Positions 62,729-64,000 of a stretch of 64,000 nucleotides of DNA are shown here, in pieces. The notes below the pieces were generated by a model. The model searched no databases, was not told the origin of the DNA, and worked only from the letters and a program-made list of their open reading frames with translations. Within the stretch, counting starts at the first letter, position 1; each line of letters begins with the position of its first letter. The position numbers and the translations under genes were made by a program. Location of the stretch: positions 39,924-103,923 of the forward strand of contig NZ_FOKK01000018.1 in assembly GCF_900112005.1 (NCBI RefSeq), given 5' to 3'. This DNA comes from Algoriphagus aquimarinus (GTDB lineage: Bacteria; Bacteroidota; Bacteroidia; Cytophagales; Cyclobacteriaceae).

Positions 62729-63161
62729 GACCCCGTTGGGGTCGTGGGGATGTCAAAATGATTGTCATTTTCCACGGGTTCCACCCATGGTTATTCATGG
62801 TTCGATCCCGTTGGGATCATTCGATTGAATCATTGATCAATGTTGGCATTATTTATTTCATATATCGACCACGAAGTGGTCAAACCATGAATCGCCACGT
62901 ATGAAATGCGGGGATAGAAGAATCAAAAAGAAGATTCATCGACGGTGAAGCCGTCGAACTCTTTAGGAAAAGGTGAATAACAAATCAAGAAAAACAAAAG
63001 AATTGGTTCGACCCCGTTGGGATAATTCGATTGAATCATAGATCAATGTTGGCATTATCTATTTCATATATCGACCATGAAGTGGTCAAACCATGAATAG
63101 CCCCGTATGAAATGCGGGGATTGAAGAATCAGAAGGAAGATTCATCGACGGTGAAGCCGTC
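62729..63161. repeat. Array of 3-base-loop hairpins, right side, with a direct duplication
   Basis: Members are GACCCC-GTT-GGGGTC (62729-62743), GATCCC-GTT-GGGATC (62804-62818), GACCAC-GAA-GTGGTC (62867-62881), GACGGT-GAA-GCCGTC (62941-62955), GACCAT-GAA-GTGGTC (63073-63087), CCCCGTAT-GAA-ATGCGGGG (63101-63119) and GACGGT-GAA-GCCGTC (63147-63161). The block 62801-62960 is repeated, slightly diverged, at 63007-63166. Confidence 0.82.
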
Positions 63162-63205
63162 GAACTGTTTTGACCAAGTAGAATTAAAAATCCAGAAAAA
63201 TAAAA

Positions 63206-63330
63206 AGGTGTAGTTACAAACTACACCTAGTCAAATTTAACGCTCTACACCCAGAAGGGGAATAAAGAGAACCAAAAGTGAATCTACCCCCTGCTGAGTG
63301 TAGTCTTGGCGTTGAGGCGACTTCTCCCCA
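63206..63330. repeat. REP-like hairpin of the GTAGTT family
   Basis: AGGTGTAGTT-ACA-AACTACACCT (63206-63228) is a perfect 10-bp stem with a 3-base loop, the best example of the family seen at 14899 and 60163. A degenerate GAGTGTAGTC unit follows near 63296. Confidence 0.75.
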
Positions 63331-63466
63331 CAGACTGGTAATGTGGCCAAAAATAGTTGGTGTTTTTGGTTTAAATATTTCATATAATTCCTTGCCGTTT
63401 TGAAGAGGACTTAAGCTCTGCTGAGGAGCAACTTAACAGCAATAGAAACTGCCAAGTGGAATGAAG

Positions 63467-63493
63467 GGTCTCCTAGATTGGGAGACCTTTTTT
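63467..63493 (+). terminator. Plus-strand terminator at the edge of the IS element
   Basis: GGTCTCC (63467-63473) pairs with GGAGACC (63481-63487) and is followed by six T. It lies just beyond the transposase stop on the opposite strand, where it could stop outside transcription from entering the element. Confidence 0.65.
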
Positions 63494-63499
63494 AGTGCT

Positions 63500-64000
63500 T
63501 CATTCTTCTTGTTTTATGGCTAGGAAAACCTTCTTCCGCTTTTCGTTTTTGAAGTACAAGTACCACTTTAGGAAGTTTTTTCTGTTGGTTGTAGAAAGGC
63601 CTCTGTGGATGACCAGATTATTCTTTAGATGACCAAAAAAAGACTCTAGGCCGTTGGTTGATTTTGGGATTCGTGGATTGTCCAGGTATTCAAACAGATG
63701 AGGTAAAGCAGTCCTAAGGACAGAAAAAGATCTCCTCAATAATTTGTGGGTATACCAATATTTTCCAGTGAGAGGGTTTACTGTTTTTTGATGGGTGTAC
63801 TCATGGTATGTTTTATCCCAGGTAGCCAATCCTAGTAACCAATAGCTCAATTCCTCCTTGGTTTTGATTAGATGGAGTTTGGATACAATTCTTCTCAATT
63901 CTTGGCCAGCAAGGCTCTTAGGTTTACTGGAGAGCCATATTCGACACATTCGTTGGACATGGATTACGCATCGCTGCAGGGTAATGTTGGGACAGACAAC
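63500..64000 (-). CDS. IS transposase, C-terminal part (5' end beyond window)
   Basis: About 167 residues in frame to the right edge. QRCVIHVQR and the C-terminal STNGLESFFGHLKNNLVIHRGLS with KNFLKWYLYF match DDE transposases of the IS256/IS1249-like type; the Glu of NGLES would be the last acidic residue of the triad. The true start lies beyond 64000. Together with the terminator and the short left flank this is one end of an insertion sequence; its terminal repeat could not be defined with only one end in view. Confidence 0.82.
   Translation of the reverse strand, partial: VVCPNITLQRCVIHVQRMCRIWLSSKPKSLAGQELRRIVSKLHLIKTKEELSYWLLGLATWDKTYHEYTHQKTVNPLTGKYWYTHKLLRRSFSVLRTALPHLFEYLDNPRIPKSTNGLESFFGHLKNNLVIHRGLSTTNRKNFLKWYLYFKNEKRKKVFLAIKQEE

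Noticed and set aside
61682..63161. The repeat field as a CRISPR array
   Set aside because: Repeats are short self-complementary hairpins at irregular spacing, with no constant repeat/spacer length and no cas genes.
14815..63365. Shared GG(T/C)CAAAAATAGTTGGTG at 14815 and 63348 as possible ends of one insertion sequence
   Set aside because: Only about 18 bases agree and flanks differ; an AT-rich match of this length can arise by chance in 64 kb.
1..64000. tRNA, rRNA or tmRNA genes
   Set aside because: No cloverleaf, T-loop motif with matching arms, or rRNA signature was seen on either strand.

Overview
The window looks like a chromosomal stretch from a member of the Bacteroidota, most likely a Cyclobacteriaceae/Algoriphagus-type Cytophagales bacterium. 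The signs are a PorV/PorU-type gingipain-fold pair of the type IX secretion system, many TAnnTTTG -7 promoter boxes, large single-chain PurL, PadR-PspC and DUF2807-type envelope-stress genes, an OmpH/Skp chaperone, and AT-leaning genes with spacious, hairpin-rich intergenic DNA. No rRNA, tRNA, CRISPR array or replication origin was recognised.

Layout. (1) 1-6404, minus strand: a TetR-controlled tripartite efflux operon (tetR, TolC-like outer-membrane factor, adaptor lipoprotein, RND pump; the pump runs off the left edge). (2) 7028-10708: purL, followed by a terminator. (3) 11173-14773: an accessory two-gene locus, an AAA+ ATPase overlapping a subtilisin-like protease, which matches the IetA/IetS addiction/anti-phage pair. 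(4) 14774-19930: a repeat-rich zone holding a truncated REP-associated transposase, an OmpH chaperone, a CysP/PiT-type anion permease with a DUF2490 protein, and an ornithine cyclodeaminase-like enzyme. (5) 19931-29482: two membrane histidine kinases, a zinc alcohol dehydrogenase with a PhyH dioxygenase, a COG2426 membrane protein, a RapA/HepA-type SNF2 ATPase and a J-domain/KTSC protein. (6) 29854-41610: mostly small secreted or lipid-anchored proteins, an ECF sigma factor with a tiny partner, a group II PLP decarboxylase, a six-hairpin glycosidase-like protein, a cupin/JmjC-like oxygenase and a DUF5995 protein. (7) 41741-46038, minus: an ECF sigma-factor operon with a membrane anti-sigma-like protein, two paralogous outer-membrane beta-barrels and a DUF4097 adhesin-like protein. 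(8) 46279-51375: a beta-CASP metallo-hydrolase and a PadR-PspC stress pair. (9) 51899-58050: the PorV-like and giant PorU-like genes. (10) 58151-64000: an accessory zone with a YhcG/DUF1016 nuclease, the remnant of a second one, a serine beta-lactamase-like lipoprotein, an IS200-type transposase inside a dense field of short hairpins, and the 3' part of an IS transposase gene.

The most unusual content is not coding. At least four families of short palindromic repeats are scattered through the intergenic DNA. In several families the flanks and the three-base loop are kept while the stem sequence is replaced by a different but still complementary stem. They cluster around the two HUH (Y1) transposase genes and around the DUF1016 genes. 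A separate three-copy element of about 135-142 bp sits directly in front of the phyH and rapA genes; read on the plus strand it resembles the 3' half of a cobalamin riboswitch. The IetAS-like pair is the clearest recognisable defence or addiction system.
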